A stretch of DNA of 64,000 bases from Ancylobacter mangrovi (GCF_024752355.1 NZ_JANTHZ010000013.1:123115-187114); one strand, 5' to 3'; counted from the stretch's first letter, positions 33,634 to 43,850 are shown. Made by a program: numbers and translations. Notes: a model not told the origin generated them from the letters alone.

Positions 33634-34689
33634 TTACTCGAACAGGCGCTGACCGACGAGGTTGCGGGCCGGGGCGCCCGGTGCGCGTGCACGCGCGTCC
33701 GAGGGGGTGAAGCCGTGCTGCGCCTTGAACTGGCGCGAGAAATGGGCGCAGTCGGAAAAGCCCGATTCCAGCGCGATGTCGGTGACCGAGCGCCCGGTCG
33801 TGTCCAGCAGGAAGCGCGCATAGCGCAGGCGCAGGCGCCGGTAGAACTCGGCCGGACGCTGGCCCATCACGGTCTGGAACAGGCGCTCGAGCTGGCGGGT
33901 GGAGAGCTGCAGCCGGCGGGCGATGTTGGCGATCGGCAGCGGGTCGGCGAGGTGCTGCTCCATGAGCAGGAGCGCGCGGCGCACCCGGTCGTCGGCGACG
34001 AGGTCGGCGATCGGCGGGTGGGGCTGGGATTCCGAGCCGGTGCGCTGGCGGTCCAGCAGCAGCACGTGACGGCTCTTCTGCGCCACCGCGCGGCCGAGAA
34101 ACTTCTCGATCAGCGCGGTGGCGAGGTCCGCCGCCCCGCCGCCGCCGGCGCAGGTGATGCGGTCGCCGTCGATCACGTAGAGCCGGTCGGCGACCGGGGT
34201 GTGGTGGGGGAACTCCTCGAGGAAGTCCTGGTAGTGGTACCAGGAGACGCAGCAGCGCCGCCCGGTCATCAGCCCGGCGCGGGCGAGCACGAAGCTGCCC
34301 GTACATACGCCCACCAGCGGCACGCCCGCCTTCGCCGCCCGCTTGAGATAGGCGACCGTCTCGTCGTCGAGCTGCTGGCCGGTGTGCAGCAGGCCGCCGA
34401 CCACCACGATGTAGTTGAGCGTCGCCGGGTCCTGCAGCGGGCCGGAGGGCGAGACCGTGACCCCGCAGCTCGCGCGGATCGGCTCGGCCTTCGAGGACAT
34501 CACCTGCCAGCGCGCGAGGATGGGGCGCGAGCGGTCGCCGTCATCGGCGGCGAGGCGGAGCTGGTCGACGATCAGCGAGAAGGCGGAGAGGGTGAAATTG
34601 TCGGTCAGGATGAAGCCGACATTGAGCACCGGCGCGGGGTTGGCCGGGGCGGGAACCTGTCCGGGAAGGGGCGTGCGCATCACGTTCAT
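33634..34689 (-). CDS. gbdR: GlxA-family AraC-type regulator 2, probable GbdR
   Basis: A protein of 351 residues: a DJ-1/PfpI-like N-terminal domain (about 20-195; VGVCTGSFVLARAGLMTGRR) and an AraC HTH domain (about 240-335; IANIARRLQLSTRQLERLFQ, VTDIALESGFSDCAHFSRQF). GbdR activates gbcAB, dgcAB, sox and sdaB in Pseudomonas in response to betaine and dimethylglycine. It lies between gbcA and sdaA-sox, which favours this copy as GbdR. ATG 34689 follows GAGGA; an ATG 3 codons further in is possible. About 30% of the sequence is shared with the regulator at 28583 by eye. Confidence 0.8.
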   Translation of the reverse strand: MNVMRTPLPGQVPAPANPAPVLNVGFILTDNFTLSAFSLIVDQLRLAADDGDRSRPILARWQVMSSKAEPIRASCGVTVSPSGPLQDPATLNYIVVVGGLLHTGQQLDDETVAYLKRAAKAGVPLVGVCTGSFVLARAGLMTGRRCCVSWYHYQDFLEEFPHHTPVADRLYVIDGDRITCAGGGGAADLATALIEKFLGRAVAQKSRHVLLLDRQRTGSESQPHPPIADLVADDRVRRALLLMEQHLADPLPIANIARRLQLSTRQLERLFQTVMGQRPAEFYRRLRLRYARFLLDTTGRSVTDIALESGFSDCAHFSRQFKAQHGFTPSDARARAPGAPARNLVGQRLFE

Positions 34690-34776
34690 GGCGTCATCTT
34701 CCTCGTCACAGCATAGCCTAATCGGCCGGTTGGGGTAGCAAAGATGATGCCGTTTCATCCGAAGATAGCGTGCCAC

Positions 34777-36141
34777 TCAACATTCGGGAAGGTTCACCGC
34801 CAGGCCGCCGAGGGAGGTTTCCTTGTATTTGGAGGCCATGTCGCGGCCGGTCTCGCGCATGGTGACGATCACCTTGTCGAGCGAAACCACATGCGTGCCG
34901 TCGCCGTAGAGCGCCAGCGAGGCGGCGTTGATGGCGCTGACCGCGCCGAAGGCGTTGCGCTCGATGCAGGGCACCTGCACCAGCCCGCCGATCGGGTCGC
35001 AGGTCATGCCGAGATGATGCTCCATGCCGATCTCGGCGGCGTTCTCGATCTGGGCGTTGCTGGCGCCGAGCGCGGCGGCGAGGCCGCCCGCCGCCATCGA
35101 GCACGCCACGCCGACCTCGCCCTGGCAGCCGACCTCGGCGCCGGAGATGGAGGCGTTCATCTTGAACAGCGCGCCGATGGCGGTGGCGGTGAGCAGGAAC
35201 AGGTGCATGCCCGCGCGCGAGGCGCCGGGGCAGTGGTCGCGGTAGTAGCGCAGCGTTGCCGGCACCACGCCGGCCGCGCCGTTGGTGGGGGCGGTGACGA
35301 CCCGCCCGCCGGCCGCGTTCTCCTCGTTCACGGCGATGGCGTAGAGGCTGACCCAGTCCATCACCTCGTGCGGGGTCGGCGCGTTGCGGGCGGTGAGGCT
35401 GTCGCGGATCGCCTTGGCCCGGCGTTTCACCTTCAGCCCGCCGGGCAATTCGCCGGTGGTGGAGAGGCCGCGGTCGACGCAGGCCATCATGGCGTCGGCG
35501 ACGCGGTCTAGATGGGCGTCCACCTCCGCCTGCGGGCGGCCGGCGCGCTCGTTCTCGGCCACGAGCTCGGCGATGGTGAGGCCGGCCGCGGCCGCCATGT
35601 CGAGGAGCTGGCGGGCGTTGCGGAACGGGTGGGGCAGGGCGACGTCGCCGGCGGCGACGGGCCGGCCGACCTCGTCTTCGGGCACCACGAAGCCGCCGCC
35701 GATGGAGCACCAGCGCTCCTCGCGGATCAGCGCGCCCTCGGCCGTGAAGGCGCGGAAGGCGAGCGTGTTGGGATGTTTGGGCGTGGCCGAGACGCCGTCG
35801 AGCACGATGTCGCGCTCCGGCTCGAAGCCGATGAAGTGCAGCCCGGCGAGCTCCAGCCGGCGCTCGCCCGCCGCCTGCGCCACCAGCGCGTCGGCATGGT
35901 CGGGGTCGACCGTGTCGGGGCGCTCCCCGGCAAGGCCGAGGATCACCGCCTTGTCGGTGCCGTGGCCGCGGCCGGTCCAGGCGAGCGAGCCGAACAGCGC
36001 CACCTCGACGCGCGCGACATGCGCCAGCACGCCGTGCGTCGCGAGGTCGGCGGCAAAACGTGAAGCCGCCACCATCGGCCCCACCGTGTGGGACGAGGAG
36101 GGGCCGATACCGATCTTGAACAGCTCGAAGGCGCTGATCAT
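34777..36141 (-). CDS. sdaA: L-serine ammonia-lyase
   Basis: An iron-sulfur L-serine dehydratase of 454 residues, single-chain type. The alpha-type domain carries the cluster cysteines ([15 protein letters not shown] and [16 protein letters not shown]), and the N-terminal beta-type domain starts at [20 protein letters not shown]. It converts serine to pyruvate and ammonia. Its place beside sox and gbd genes mirrors the sdaB gene of Pseudomonas betaine clusters: glycine from sarcosine becomes serine through GlyA, then pyruvate. The 206-nt gap from soxG suggests its own promoter. Confidence 0.95.
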   Translation of the reverse strand: MISAFELFKIGIGPSSSHTVGPMVAASRFAADLATHGVLAHVARVEVALFGSLAWTGRGHGTDKAVILGLAGERPDTVDPDHADALVAQAAGERRLELAGLHFIGFEPERDIVLDGVSATPKHPNTLAFRAFTAEGALIREERWCSIGGGFVVPEDEVGRPVAAGDVALPHPFRNARQLLDMAAAAGLTIAELVAENERAGRPQAEVDAHLDRVADAMMACVDRGLSTTGELPGGLKVKRRAKAIRDSLTARNAPTPHEVMDWVSLYAIAVNEENAAGGRVVTAPTNGAAGVVPATLRYYRDHCPGASRAGMHLFLLTATAIGALFKMNASISGAEVGCQGEVGVACSMAAGGLAAALGASNAQIENAAEIGMEHHLGMTCDPIGGLVQVPCIERNAFGAVSAINAASLALYGDGTHVVSLDKVIVTMRETGRDMASKYKETSLGGLAVNLPEC

Positions 36142-36348
36142 GGATGCCCTGCTGCCGGCGTGGCGTTTCAACTGCGAATGAGGGGCGCCCCTCCTTCCGC
36201 CCGGCGGCCTTGCGGACCGGTGCGGATACGGGATCGGTTTTTGGCATCCCTGCCCGGTTGCGGACAAGCAACAGGCGGATGCAGTCGCGGGCGGTGCACG
36301 AGAGAGGCGCGGTGCGCTCCCCTGGTGCGTAACTCGGAGGCGGCGCGG

Positions 36349-36912
36349 TCAGGCGAACTCGCGCCGGCCCTCCTCCAGCAACTCCCACACATAGGGCGCG
36401 AAGGAGCGCCAGACATCGATGTGGAAGATATCGGGTGCGGTGCGCACCAGCACGATCTCGGCCTTGTGGAAGAGCGTGCGTGTGCACATGCCGACCGGGA
36501 ACGCTTCCGGGGAGAGGTCGAGCGGACAGCCCTGACCCAGCACGAAGGCGGCCTGCGGCCCGGCAATCTCGATGCCGGTGCTGCGCGCGGAGACGTCCGT
36601 CAGCGCGTGCGGCAGGCCGGCGGTCGCGGCCTCGATGGCGGCGAAGATCGGCGCCGGGTCGGTGTCGAGGGCGAGCAGCATCCACTCGTCCGGGCCGAGC
36701 CAGAGCGCGTAGCGCCCGTCCGCGGCGTTCACGCGGCAGGCCTCGCGCGGCAGCGGGACGCCGAACGCCTCGCCCGCCGGGCCGATCGCGGCCTCGCGCC
36801 CGCGGAAGACGAGGCGCGCGGCGGGGCCGAGCGCGACGAGGCGGGCGACGGCGACGTCGCGGGGCGCGGCGGCGAGCGTGTCGAGGGGCAGGGACGGCAT
36901 GAGCTCAGCCAT
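36349..36912 (-). CDS. soxG: Sarcosine oxidase gamma subunit SoxG
   Basis: A protein of 187 residues, the smallest alpha/gamma partner of heterotetrameric sarcosine oxidase. Recognisable segments are LWLGPDEWMLLA, LTDVSARSTGIEIAGPQA and LGQGCPLDLSPEAFPVG. It resembles a GcvT-type fold and packs on SoxA. ATG 36912 follows GGGAGAG and overlaps the soxA stop by 8 nt. It is the last gene of soxB-cupin-soxD-soxA-soxG. No purU or other formyl-tetrahydrofolate gene follows. Confidence 0.92.
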   Translation of the reverse strand: MAELMPSLPLDTLAAAPRDVAVARLVALGPAARLVFRGREAAIGPAGEAFGVPLPREACRVNAADGRYALWLGPDEWMLLALDTDPAPIFAAIEAATAGLPHALTDVSARSTGIEIAGPQAAFVLGQGCPLDLSPEAFPVGMCTRTLFHKAEIVLVRTAPDIFHIDVWRSFAPYVWELLEEGRREFA

Positions 36913-39900
36913 CGAGGCGCTCTCCCTTGGGGTCGTAGAACACCGGCTCCACCACATCGACCTCGATCATGCGGCCGGGCATCGGCACGACCAGCGTCTG
37001 GCCGATCCGCGCGCGCCCGCCCTTGACGACGGCGAGGGCGATGGAGCGCTCGAGCGTGGCGCTCATATAGGACGAGGTGACGTGGCCGAGCATCGGCACC
37101 GGCACCAGCGCCTTCGGGTCGGCGACGACCTGCGCGCCTTCCTCCAGAACGGTCCTCGGGTCCTTCGTCAGCAGGCCGACGAGCTGCTTGCGGTCCGGCC
37201 GGAAGAAGGCGGCGCGCTCGAGCGAGCGCTTGCCGACGAAGTCCTTCTTCGCCTTGCCGACCGCCCAGCCGAGGCCGACATCGTCCGGCGTCGCGGTGCC
37301 ATCGGTCTCCTGGCCGACGATGATGTAGCCCTTCTCGGCGCGCAGCACATGCATGGTCTCGGTGCCGTAGGGCGTGATGCCGAACGGCTCGCCGGCGGCG
37401 AAGATCGCCTCCCACACCGCGCGCCCGTAGGTCGCGGGCACATTGACCTCGAAGCCGAGCTCGCCGGTGAAGGAGACGCTGAACAGCCGCGTGGGCACGC
37501 CGCAGATGCGCCCCTCGCGCACGCTCATGTGCGGGAACGCCTCGCGCGAGAGGTCGATGCCCTCCACCAGCGGCTCCAGCACGGCGCGCGCCTTCGGACC
37601 CTGCACGGCGATCACCGCCCACTGCTCGGTGGTCGAGGTCAGCCACACGTCGAGGTCCGGCCATTCGGTCTGGAGGTAGTCCTCCATATGGGCGAGCACG
37701 CGCGGCGCGCCGCCGGTGGTGGTGGTGACGTGGAAACGGTCCTCCGCCATGCGTCCGACAACGCCGTCATCCATGACGAAGCCGTCCTCGCGCAGCATCA
37801 CGCCGTAGCGCAGCCGGCCGGGGGCGAGCTTCAGCCAGGCATTGGTGTACATGCGGTTCATGAATTCGGCCGCGTCCGGGCCGACGATCTCGATCTTGCC
37901 GAGCGTCGAGGCGTCGAACATGCCGACCGAGGAACGCACCGCCCGGCACTCGCGCGCCACCGCCGCGTGCATGTCCTCCCCGGCCTTGGGGAAATAGTGC
38001 GCGCGCTTCCACAGCGACACGTCCTCGAAGGTCGCGCCGTGCTCGGCGGCCCAGTCGTGGATCGCGGTCTTGCGGACCGGATCGAACAGGTCGCCGCGCG
38101 CCTCGCCGGCGAAGATGCCGAAGGTGGTCGGGGTGAAGGGCGGGCGGAAGGTGGTGAGGCCGATCTTCGGCACCGCCTCGCCGATCGCCTCGGACACGAT
38201 GCCGAGGGCGTTCATGTTCGAGGTCTTGCCCTGGTCGGTCGCCATGCCGGTGGTGGTGTAGCGCTTCACATGCTCGATGGAGCGGAAGCCCTCGCGCGTC
38301 GCCAGCTTGATGTCCTTGACTGTGACGTCGTTCTGCCAGTCGACGAAGGCCTTCACGAAGGCCGGGTTGCGGGCATGCGGCGTGGCGCCGATGAAGCCAT
38401 CGGCCGACGCATGATCGCCGGCGGCGTTGAAGGCTCGGCCCTTGGCGACGCTGGCGGGGGCGGCGGCGCGTCCCGGCGCGGCATGGGTGCGGGCGTCGCT
38501 GGCAGCGGCCTCGCCCTTCGCGTAGCCGTCCTCGAGCACGGCCGCGAGGCCGTAGACGCCCCGGCATGCGCCCGCCGAACGCTCGCGCTCCGCCGAGGTG
38601 CCGGGCAGGTAGGCGCCCGCCGCCTCGTCCCAGACGAGCTTGCCGCGCGACTGGGAGAACAGGTGCACGCTCGGCGTGAGCCCGCCCGACATCAGCAGCG
38701 CGTCGCAGGCGATCTTTTCCGAGGGGCCGACCGCGCCGTCCTTCACCTTGGCGAGATGGGCGGCGGAGATGCGCAGGCGCCCGGAGGTGCCGGTGACGAC
38801 GGTCGCGGGCCGCACGTCGATGCCGGCGGCGAGCGCGCGGGCGGGCAGGTCGCCCGTCACCTCGGCGCGCAGGTCGGCAACGGCGACGACGGCGACGCCG
38901 CCGGCCTTGAGGTCGAGCGCGGTGCGGTAGCCGCAATCGCCGGCGGTGAAGATCACCACCCGCTCGCCCACGCGCGCACCATAGCGGTTGAGATAGGTGC
39001 GCCCGGCATCGGCCAGCATCACGCCCGGCCGGTCGTTGTCCGGGAACACCAGCGGGCGCTCCAGCGCGCCGGCGGCGATGACGACCTCGCGGGCGCGGAC
39101 CTTCCAGAGCCGCTCGCGCGGCTGGTTCGGGTCCGGGCTCGCCAGATGCTCGGTGACGCGCTCGGCGAGCGCGATCAGATTGTGCGGGAAATAGCCGAAG
39201 GCGGTGGTGCGCGGCAGCAGCGTGACGTTGTCTCGCGCGGTGAGCGTGGCGAGCGTCTGCGAGAGCCATTCGGCGGCCGGCTGGCCCTCGATGGTGGCGG
39301 TGGTCTCGGCCAGCAGCGAGCCGCCGAGCTCGGCCTGCTCGTCGCACAGCACCACCTTCGCCCCGCTCTCGGACGCCGCCAGCGCGGCGGCGAGGCCCGC
39401 CGGGCCGGCGCCGACGACCAGCACGTCGCAGAAGGCGTGGTTCTGGGTGTAGCGGTCCGGGTCGGGCAGGGTCGGGGCGACACCGAGGCCCGCCATGGCG
39501 CGGATCTTCGGCTCGTAGAAGCGCTTCCACGCGCCTGCCGGCCACATGAAGGTCTTGTAGTAGAAGCCCGCCGGCAGGAAGGGCGAGAACAGGTCGTTCA
39601 TCGCCCCGGCGTCGAAGCCGAGCGAGGGCCAGCGGTTCTGGCTGGTGGCGTTCAGCCCCTCATAGAGCTCGACCTGCGTGGCGCGCAGGTTCGGCGCCGT
39701 GCGGGCCCTGTCGCGGGCCACGTCGACCAGCGCGTTGGGCTCGTCCGAGCCGGCGGAGATGAAGCCGCGCGGGCGGTGATACTTGAAGGAGCGCCCGACG
39801 AGGTGGACACCGTTGGCGATCAGCGCCGAGGCCAGCGTGTCACCCCGGAAGCCGTCATAGGTCTGCCCGTCGAAGCGGAACGAGACCCGGGCGCGGCGGT

Positions 39901-39940
39901 CGATGCGCCCGCCGGAAGGGGTGCGGAAGCGGTTGGTCAT
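36905..39940 (-). CDS. soxA: Sarcosine oxidase alpha subunit SoxA
   Basis: A protein of 1011 residues. The N-terminal part has a 2Fe-2S-like ferredoxin fold (FRFDGQTYDGFRGDTLASAL), followed by a FAD/NAD dinucleotide domain (VLVVGAGPAGLAAALAASES) and a C-terminal aminomethyltransferase (GcvT-like) domain beginning near residue 620. It oxidises sarcosine to glycine and hands the methyl group to tetrahydrofolate as methylene-THF. ATG 39940 starts 1 nt after the soxD stop, so the two are tightly coupled; an ATG at 39970 inside soxD is an alternative. Confidence 0.95.
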   Translation of the reverse strand: MTNRFRTPSGGRIDRRARVSFRFDGQTYDGFRGDTLASALIANGVHLVGRSFKYHRPRGFISAGSDEPNALVDVARDRARTAPNLRATQVELYEGLNATSQNRWPSLGFDAGAMNDLFSPFLPAGFYYKTFMWPAGAWKRFYEPKIRAMAGLGVAPTLPDPDRYTQNHAFCDVLVVGAGPAGLAAALAASESGAKVVLCDEQAELGGSLLAETTATIEGQPAAEWLSQTLATLTARDNVTLLPRTTAFGYFPHNLIALAERVTEHLASPDPNQPRERLWKVRAREVVIAAGALERPLVFPDNDRPGVMLADAGRTYLNRYGARVGERVVIFTAGDCGYRTALDLKAGGVAVVAVADLRAEVTGDLPARALAAGIDVRPATVVTGTSGRLRISAAHLAKVKDGAVGPSEKIACDALLMSGGLTPSVHLFSQSRGKLVWDEAAGAYLPGTSAERERSAGACRGVYGLAAVLEDGYAKGEAAASDARTHAAPGRAAAPASVAKGRAFNAAGDHASADGFIGATPHARNPAFVKAFVDWQNDVTVKDIKLATREGFRSIEHVKRYTTTGMATDQGKTSNMNALGIVSEAIGEAVPKIGLTTFRPPFTPTTFGIFAGEARGDLFDPVRKTAIHDWAAEHGATFEDVSLWKRAHYFPKAGEDMHAAVARECRAVRSSVGMFDASTLGKIEIVGPDAAEFMNRMYTNAWLKLAPGRLRYGVMLREDGFVMDDGVVGRMAEDRFHVTTTTGGAPRVLAHMEDYLQTEWPDLDVWLTSTTEQWAVIAVQGPKARAVLEPLVEGIDLSREAFPHMSVREGRICGVPTRLFSVSFTGELGFEVNVPATYGRAVWEAIFAAGEPFGITPYGTETMHVLRAEKGYIIVGQETDGTATPDDVGLGWAVGKAKKDFVGKRSLERAAFFRPDRKQLVGLLTKDPRTVLEEGAQVVADPKALVPVPMLGHVTSSYMSATLERSIALAVVKGGRARIGQTLVVPMPGRMIEVDVVEPVFYDPKGERLDG

Positions 39941-39941
39941 C

Positions 39942-40238
39942 TCAGCGGTCCCCGCCTTCGGTGCCGGCATCCGGGCGCGGCTCGCCGGCCTTGTAGGTGA
40001 CGACGAAGAAGTCGCTCACCGTGTCGCGGACGGCGTTGAAATAGCGCCCGCAGCCATGGAGGTGGCGCCAGCGCTCGGCGTGCAGGCCCTTAGGGTTGGT
40101 GCGGTTGTAGAGGAAGTCGGCCCATTCCTGGTCGGAGAGCGCCGACGGGTCGGACGGGCGGGCGATGTGCGCCTCGCCGCCATAGGCGAACTCGACCTCG
40201 GGCCGCGCGCCGCACCAGGGGCAATCGATGATGAGCAT
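39942..40238 (-). CDS. soxD: Sarcosine oxidase delta subunit SoxD
   Basis: A small zinc-binding protein of 98 residues: an N-terminal CPWCG knuckle and the later HLHGCGRYFN supply the metal ligands. SoxD completes the SoxBDAG heterotetramer. It starts 3 nt after the cupin stop and ends next to the soxA start, in a single transcript. Confidence 0.95.
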   Translation of the reverse strand: MLIIDCPWCGARPEVEFAYGGEAHIARPSDPSALSDQEWADFLYNRTNPKGLHAERWRHLHGCGRYFNAVRDTVSDFFVVTYKAGEPRPDAGTEGGDR

Positions 40239-40241
40239 GGC

Positions 40242-40610
40242 TCAGAGCCTCGTCTTGACGACGGCGGTCGCCGGATCGCCGGTGTTGGGCGTGCCGGCCG
40301 GCTCGATGATGACGAGATGCGTCTCCTCCTCGGCGACGGGGCAGTGCTCCACGCCCTTGGGCACGACATAGAGCTCGCCCGGGCCGAGGATGACGGCGCT
40401 CTCGGCACCCTGCGCGTCGCGCAGCCTGATGGTGAGACGTCCATTCAACACCAGGAAGAAGTCGTCCGTGTCGGGATGGGAGTGCCAGTTGAACTCCCCC
40501 TTCACCTTCACGACCATGACGTCGTGGCCGTTGAAGTCGGCCACCACCTTGGGCGTCCAGTGCTCGGTGAAGAGCGAGAGCTTCTGCGCGAGATCGATGG
40601 CGGCGGGCAT
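40242..40610 (-). CDS. Cupin-fold protein inside the sox operon
   Basis: A single-domain cupin of 122 residues. Cupin motif 1 reads FNWHSHPDTDDFFLVLNG (His-x-His and a downstream residue for metal) and motif 2 PGELYVVPKGVEHCPVAEEE. It has all the usual metal ligands, so a metal-dependent activity or ligand sensing is plausible; the function is unknown. AGGAG lies 8 nt before ATG 40610. It is sandwiched between soxB (11 nt) and soxD (3 nt), so it is made with sarcosine oxidase. It is not part of the classical SoxBDAG enzyme. Confidence 0.88.
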   Translation of the reverse strand: MPAAIDLAQKLSLFTEHWTPKVVADFNGHDVMVVKVKGEFNWHSHPDTDDFFLVLNGRLTIRLRDAQGAESAVILGPGELYVVPKGVEHCPVAEEETHLVIIEPAGTPNTGDPATAVVKTRL

Positions 40611-40621
40611 CGGCCGTCTCC

Positions 40622-41872
40622 TCAATGCGCGACGGCGGCGGCCGCCGCCTCGTCGATCAGGAAGCCGTCGCGGAAACGCTCCAGCGTGAAGGCGGCGTTG
40701 ATCGGGTGCGGCTCGTCGCGGGCGATGGTGTGGGCGAACACGTGGCCCGAGCCCGGCGTCGCCTTGAAGCCGCCGGTGCCCCAGCCGCAGTTCACATAGA
40801 GCCCCGGCACCGGGGTCCTGGCGATGATCGGCGAGCGATCCGGCGTCACGTCGACGATGCCGCCCCAGTTGCGTAGCATGCGCAGGCGGCGGAACTGAGG
40901 GACCAGCTCGCAGATCGCGTCGAGCGTATGGGTCGTGATGTGGAGCGCGCCGCGCTGCGAGTAGCTCGTATAGGCGTCCGTGCCGGCGCCGATCACCATC
41001 TCGCCCTTGTCGGACTGGGAGATGTAGGCGTGGATGGTGTTGGACATCACCACGGTCGGGAAGGCCGGCTTGACCGGTTCCGACACCAGCGCCTGAAGGG
41101 GATAGCTCTCCAGCGGCATGCGCACGCCGGCCATCGCCATCACCACCGAGGTGTGGCCGGCGGCGGAGACGCCGACCTTGCGCGCGCGGATGAAGCCCTT
41201 CGAGGTCTCGACGCCCTCGACCGCGCCGGAGGCGTCGCGGCGGATGGCGGTGACCTCGCAGTTCTGGATGATGTCGACGCCGCGCGCGTCGGCGGCGCGG
41301 GCGAAGCCCCACGCGACCGCGTCGTGCCGGGCGGTGCCGCCGCGCCGCTGCAGCGCGCCGCCGAGGATCGGGTAGCGCATGCTGGAGATGTTGAGCGGCG
41401 GGCAGAACGCCTTGCACTCCTGCGCGTCCAGCCACTCATTGTCGACGCCGTTGAGGCGGTTCGCGTGGACGTGGCGCTTGAAGCTCTGAACGTCGTGATG
41501 GTTGTGGGCGAGCATCAGCACGCCGCGGGCCGAATACATGACGTTGTAATTGAGGTCGGCCGAGAGGCCTTCCCACAGCTTCACCGCGTGCTCGTAGAGC
41601 CCGGCGCTCTCGTCGAACAGGTAGTTCGAGCGCACGATGGTGGTGTTGCGCCCGGTATTGCCGCCGCCCAGCCAGCCGCGCTCGATCACCGCGACCCTGG
41701 TGATGCCGTGCTCCTTGGCGAGGTAGTAGGCCGCCGCGAGGCCGTGGCCGCCGGCGCCGACGATGACGACGTCGTATTCGGGCTTGGGTTCGGGGCTGCG
41801 CCATTGCGGCTGCCATCCCTTGTGCCCGGAGAGGGCGCGGCGGAACAGCTCGAAGCCGGAGAATTTCTGCAC
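40622..41872 (-). CDS. soxB: Sarcosine oxidase beta subunit SoxB
   Basis: A flavoprotein of 416 residues in the DAO family. The FAD-binding motif [20 protein letters not shown] and the covalent-flavin-side segment [14 protein letters not shown] are visible; the C-terminal [15 protein letters not shown] closes the FAD fold. It carries the sarcosine-oxidising active site. GTG 41872 was chosen: GGAGG lies 6 nt upstream and the usual N-terminus starts there. It is the first gene of the sox unit and divergent from a YebE-like gene; its promoter lies in 41873-42148. Confidence 0.94.
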   Translation of the reverse strand: MQKFSGFELFRRALSGHKGWQPQWRSPEPKPEYDVVIVGAGGHGLAAAYYLAKEHGITRVAVIERGWLGGGNTGRNTTIVRSNYLFDESAGLYEHAVKLWEGLSADLNYNVMYSARGVLMLAHNHHDVQSFKRHVHANRLNGVDNEWLDAQECKAFCPPLNISSMRYPILGGALQRRGGTARHDAVAWGFARAADARGVDIIQNCEVTAIRRDASGAVEGVETSKGFIRARKVGVSAAGHTSVVMAMAGVRMPLESYPLQALVSEPVKPAFPTVVMSNTIHAYISQSDKGEMVIGAGTDAYTSYSQRGALHITTHTLDAICELVPQFRRLRMLRNWGGIVDVTPDRSPIIARTPVPGLYVNCGWGTGGFKATPGSGHVFAHTIARDEPHPINAAFTLERFRDGFLIDEAAAAAVAH

Positions 41873-42148
41873 GATGAGCCTCCGACAAAGGAGCGTCGCG
41901 TGACCATGACGAGATATGCTCGCGCACCCTGTCGGCCGGAGCGAGCATCGTTTCGGCGCCGGCGTTGAACGAATCCGACACGGCTTGTCCGCCGGCGACG
42001 CCGGTAAGCCGTCGCATGGCGCCGTGTCACCCGTTTGATGCCGGGTCCGTGCATCACCTGATGCTGATCGGCCCGCCCTGCTGTTTCCTTGCGCTGGCCA
42101 TGATCCACACCTAGGGGACTTGACCATACGTAAGGAAGGACCCCCGAT

Positions 42149-42967
42149 ATGCTGAACAGCGGAAATTTCGACGCCCGGCGGCTTCTCGACATGTTCCTGT
42201 CGCCCCAGCAGGGAGCGGCCGGCCAGCCCCCCGCGACGCAGGACAATCCGCTCGGCGGCTTTCTTGGCGGCCTCGGCGGGGCCGGCCCGGCGGGCGCCGG
42301 GGCCTCCGGCGGCGACATGATGGCGCGGGCGAAGGACTATCTCGCCGGCAATGGCGGGGCGCTCGCGGGCGGGGCGGCGGCGGGTGCGCTGATGTCGCTA
42401 GTGCTCGGCAGCAAGGCGGGGCGCAAGCTCGGCGGCAATGTGGTGGCGCTGGGCGGCCTCGCCCTCGCGGGCACGCTCGCCTACAAGGCCTACCAGAACT
42501 ACCAGCAGGGCCAGGCGCCGCATAAGGCGGCCGAGCCGCTGCCCGCGGCCGGGGCGGCGCTGCCGCCGCCGGAGTCGCCCTTCCACCCGGCGCATGCGGG
42601 CGCGAGCGAGCTGCCGGTGGTGCTGCTGCGCACGATGATCGCGGCCTCGCTCGCCGACGGGCATATCGACGAGCAGGAACGGACGGCGATCTCGGCCAAG
42701 CTCGACGCGGACGGCGCGACGCTCGGCGAGGCGGAAGCGTTCCTTACCGCCGAGCTCGCCAATCCGGCGAGCGTGGAGGCGATCGCCGCGGCGGTGACGC
42801 GCCCGGAACAGGCGGCCGAGGTCTATATCTGCGCGCTGCTGGCGATCGACGGCGACAACAGCGCCGAGCGCGCCTTCCTCGCCCGGCTGGCCACGGCGCT
42901 GCGTCTCGACCCGCAGCTCACGCCGCACCTGGAGGCGGCCGCGCGTGCCGCCAAACAGGACGGATGA
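42149..42967 (+). CDS. YebE/DUF533-family protein with TerB-like domain
   Basis: A protein of 272 residues. The N-terminal part is Gly/Ala-rich, with a hydrophobic segment near 90-115 ([20 protein letters not shown]). The C-terminal part (about 155-265; [20 protein letters not shown]) is a TerB/DUF533 helical domain with the Asp-rich loop of the family. The role of this family is poorly known; a membrane-associated stress function is often proposed. AGGAAGGA lies 8 nt upstream. It is not related to the sox genes by function. Confidence 0.8.
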   Translation: MLNSGNFDARRLLDMFLSPQQGAAGQPPATQDNPLGGFLGGLGGAGPAGAGASGGDMMARAKDYLAGNGGALAGGAAAGALMSLVLGSKAGRKLGGNVVALGGLALAGTLAYKAYQNYQQGQAPHKAAEPLPAAGAALPPPESPFHPAHAGASELPVVLLRTMIAASLADGHIDEQERTAISAKLDADGATLGEAEAFLTAELANPASVEAIAAAVTRPEQAAEVYICALLAIDGDNSAERAFLARLATALRLDPQLTPHLEAAARAAKQDG

Positions 42968-43106
42968 GGGCGCAGTTGAGCGTGCGGGGTGAGGGGCCGG
43001 TAGCGGATCGTTAAGGTTAAGCGCTCCTTAAAGAATCGCTGAGAGACTGCGAATCCGACAGGGGCGGGCGACCGTCCCGTCGGAGGGTTTCTCAGCGGGT
43101 TCTGCG

Positions 43107-43784
43107 ATGCGTGGCGTGTGCTCTTTCCGGATCGGTGCGGTTCTTCTGGCGATGGGTGGGAGCCTTCTCGCCCCCTCGGCCAGGGCCGCCGACCTCGACG
43201 GCGCCGACGACCTGCTCGCCAATGCGCCGGTGATCGAGGACAGCACCGGCTGGTACCTGCGCGGCGATGTCGGCTATGTCGTCAACGAGACGCCGGACTG
43301 GTCGTCGCTGAACTTCGATTCCGCCGCCGCCGACCTCGGCGACGCGTGGCTGCTCGGCATCGGCGGCGGCTTCAAGCTCAATGACTGGCTGCGCCTCGAC
43401 CTCACGGCCGACTACCGCACCGAGGCCGATTACGGCTCGGCCGGGCTCTCGGCCGACTTCAGCGCCGCTACCTTCCTCGCCAACGCCTATATCGACCTCG
43501 GCACCTGGAACGGCTTCACGCCCTATCTCGGCGCAGGGGTCGGCGCCGGCTTCGCCTCGTTCGACAATGTCGATTTCAACGGGTCGCGGATCGGTGACGC
43601 CGACGGGTGGGGGCTCGCCTGGGGCGTGATGGCGGGCGTGTCGGTCTCGCTCGGGCCGAACTGGCTGCTCGATGTCGGCTACCGCTATCTCTCGCTCGAC
43701 GGCATCGACCTCGGCAACGGGCTGCCCGACTTCGACCAGCGCGCGCACGAGATCCGCATCGGCGCCCGCTACCTGATCAACTGA
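43107..43784 (+). CDS. Outer-membrane beta-barrel protein, Omp25/OmpW-like
   Basis: A protein of 225 residues with a signal peptide (MRGVCSFRIGAVLLAMGGSL, cleavage near ARAA) and an eight-stranded barrel plan: WYLRGDVGYV, ADLGDAWLLGIGGGFKLNDW, LDLTADYRTEADYG, ANAYIDLGTWNGFTPYLGAG, LAWGVMAGVSVSLGPNWLLD and a C-terminal strand (HEIRIGARYLIN). These small porin-like proteins are abundant in Rhizobiales outer membranes. A hairpin follows the stop. The upstream 139 nt look like a promoter region. Confidence 0.85.
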   Translation: MRGVCSFRIGAVLLAMGGSLLAPSARAADLDGADDLLANAPVIEDSTGWYLRGDVGYVVNETPDWSSLNFDSAAADLGDAWLLGIGGGFKLNDWLRLDLTADYRTEADYGSAGLSADFSAATFLANAYIDLGTWNGFTPYLGAGVGAGFASFDNVDFNGSRIGDADGWGLAWGVMAGVSVSLGPNWLLDVGYRYLSLDGIDLGNGLPDFDQRAHEIRIGARYLIN

Positions 43785-43785
43785 A

Positions 43786-43803
43786 CGGGGCCATAAGGCC
43801 CCG
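43786..43803 (+). terminator. Hairpin after the outer-membrane protein gene
   Basis: A perfect 7-bp stem (CGGGGCC with GGCCCCG) and ATAA loop, 1 nt after the stop codon. There is no clear T-run on the plus strand directly after it, so terminator strength is uncertain. Confidence 0.5.
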
Positions 43804-43850
43804 CTCCCCCGCCAGATTTTCCTGCAGATCGCCGCTCGCGGCGGCCCCGG

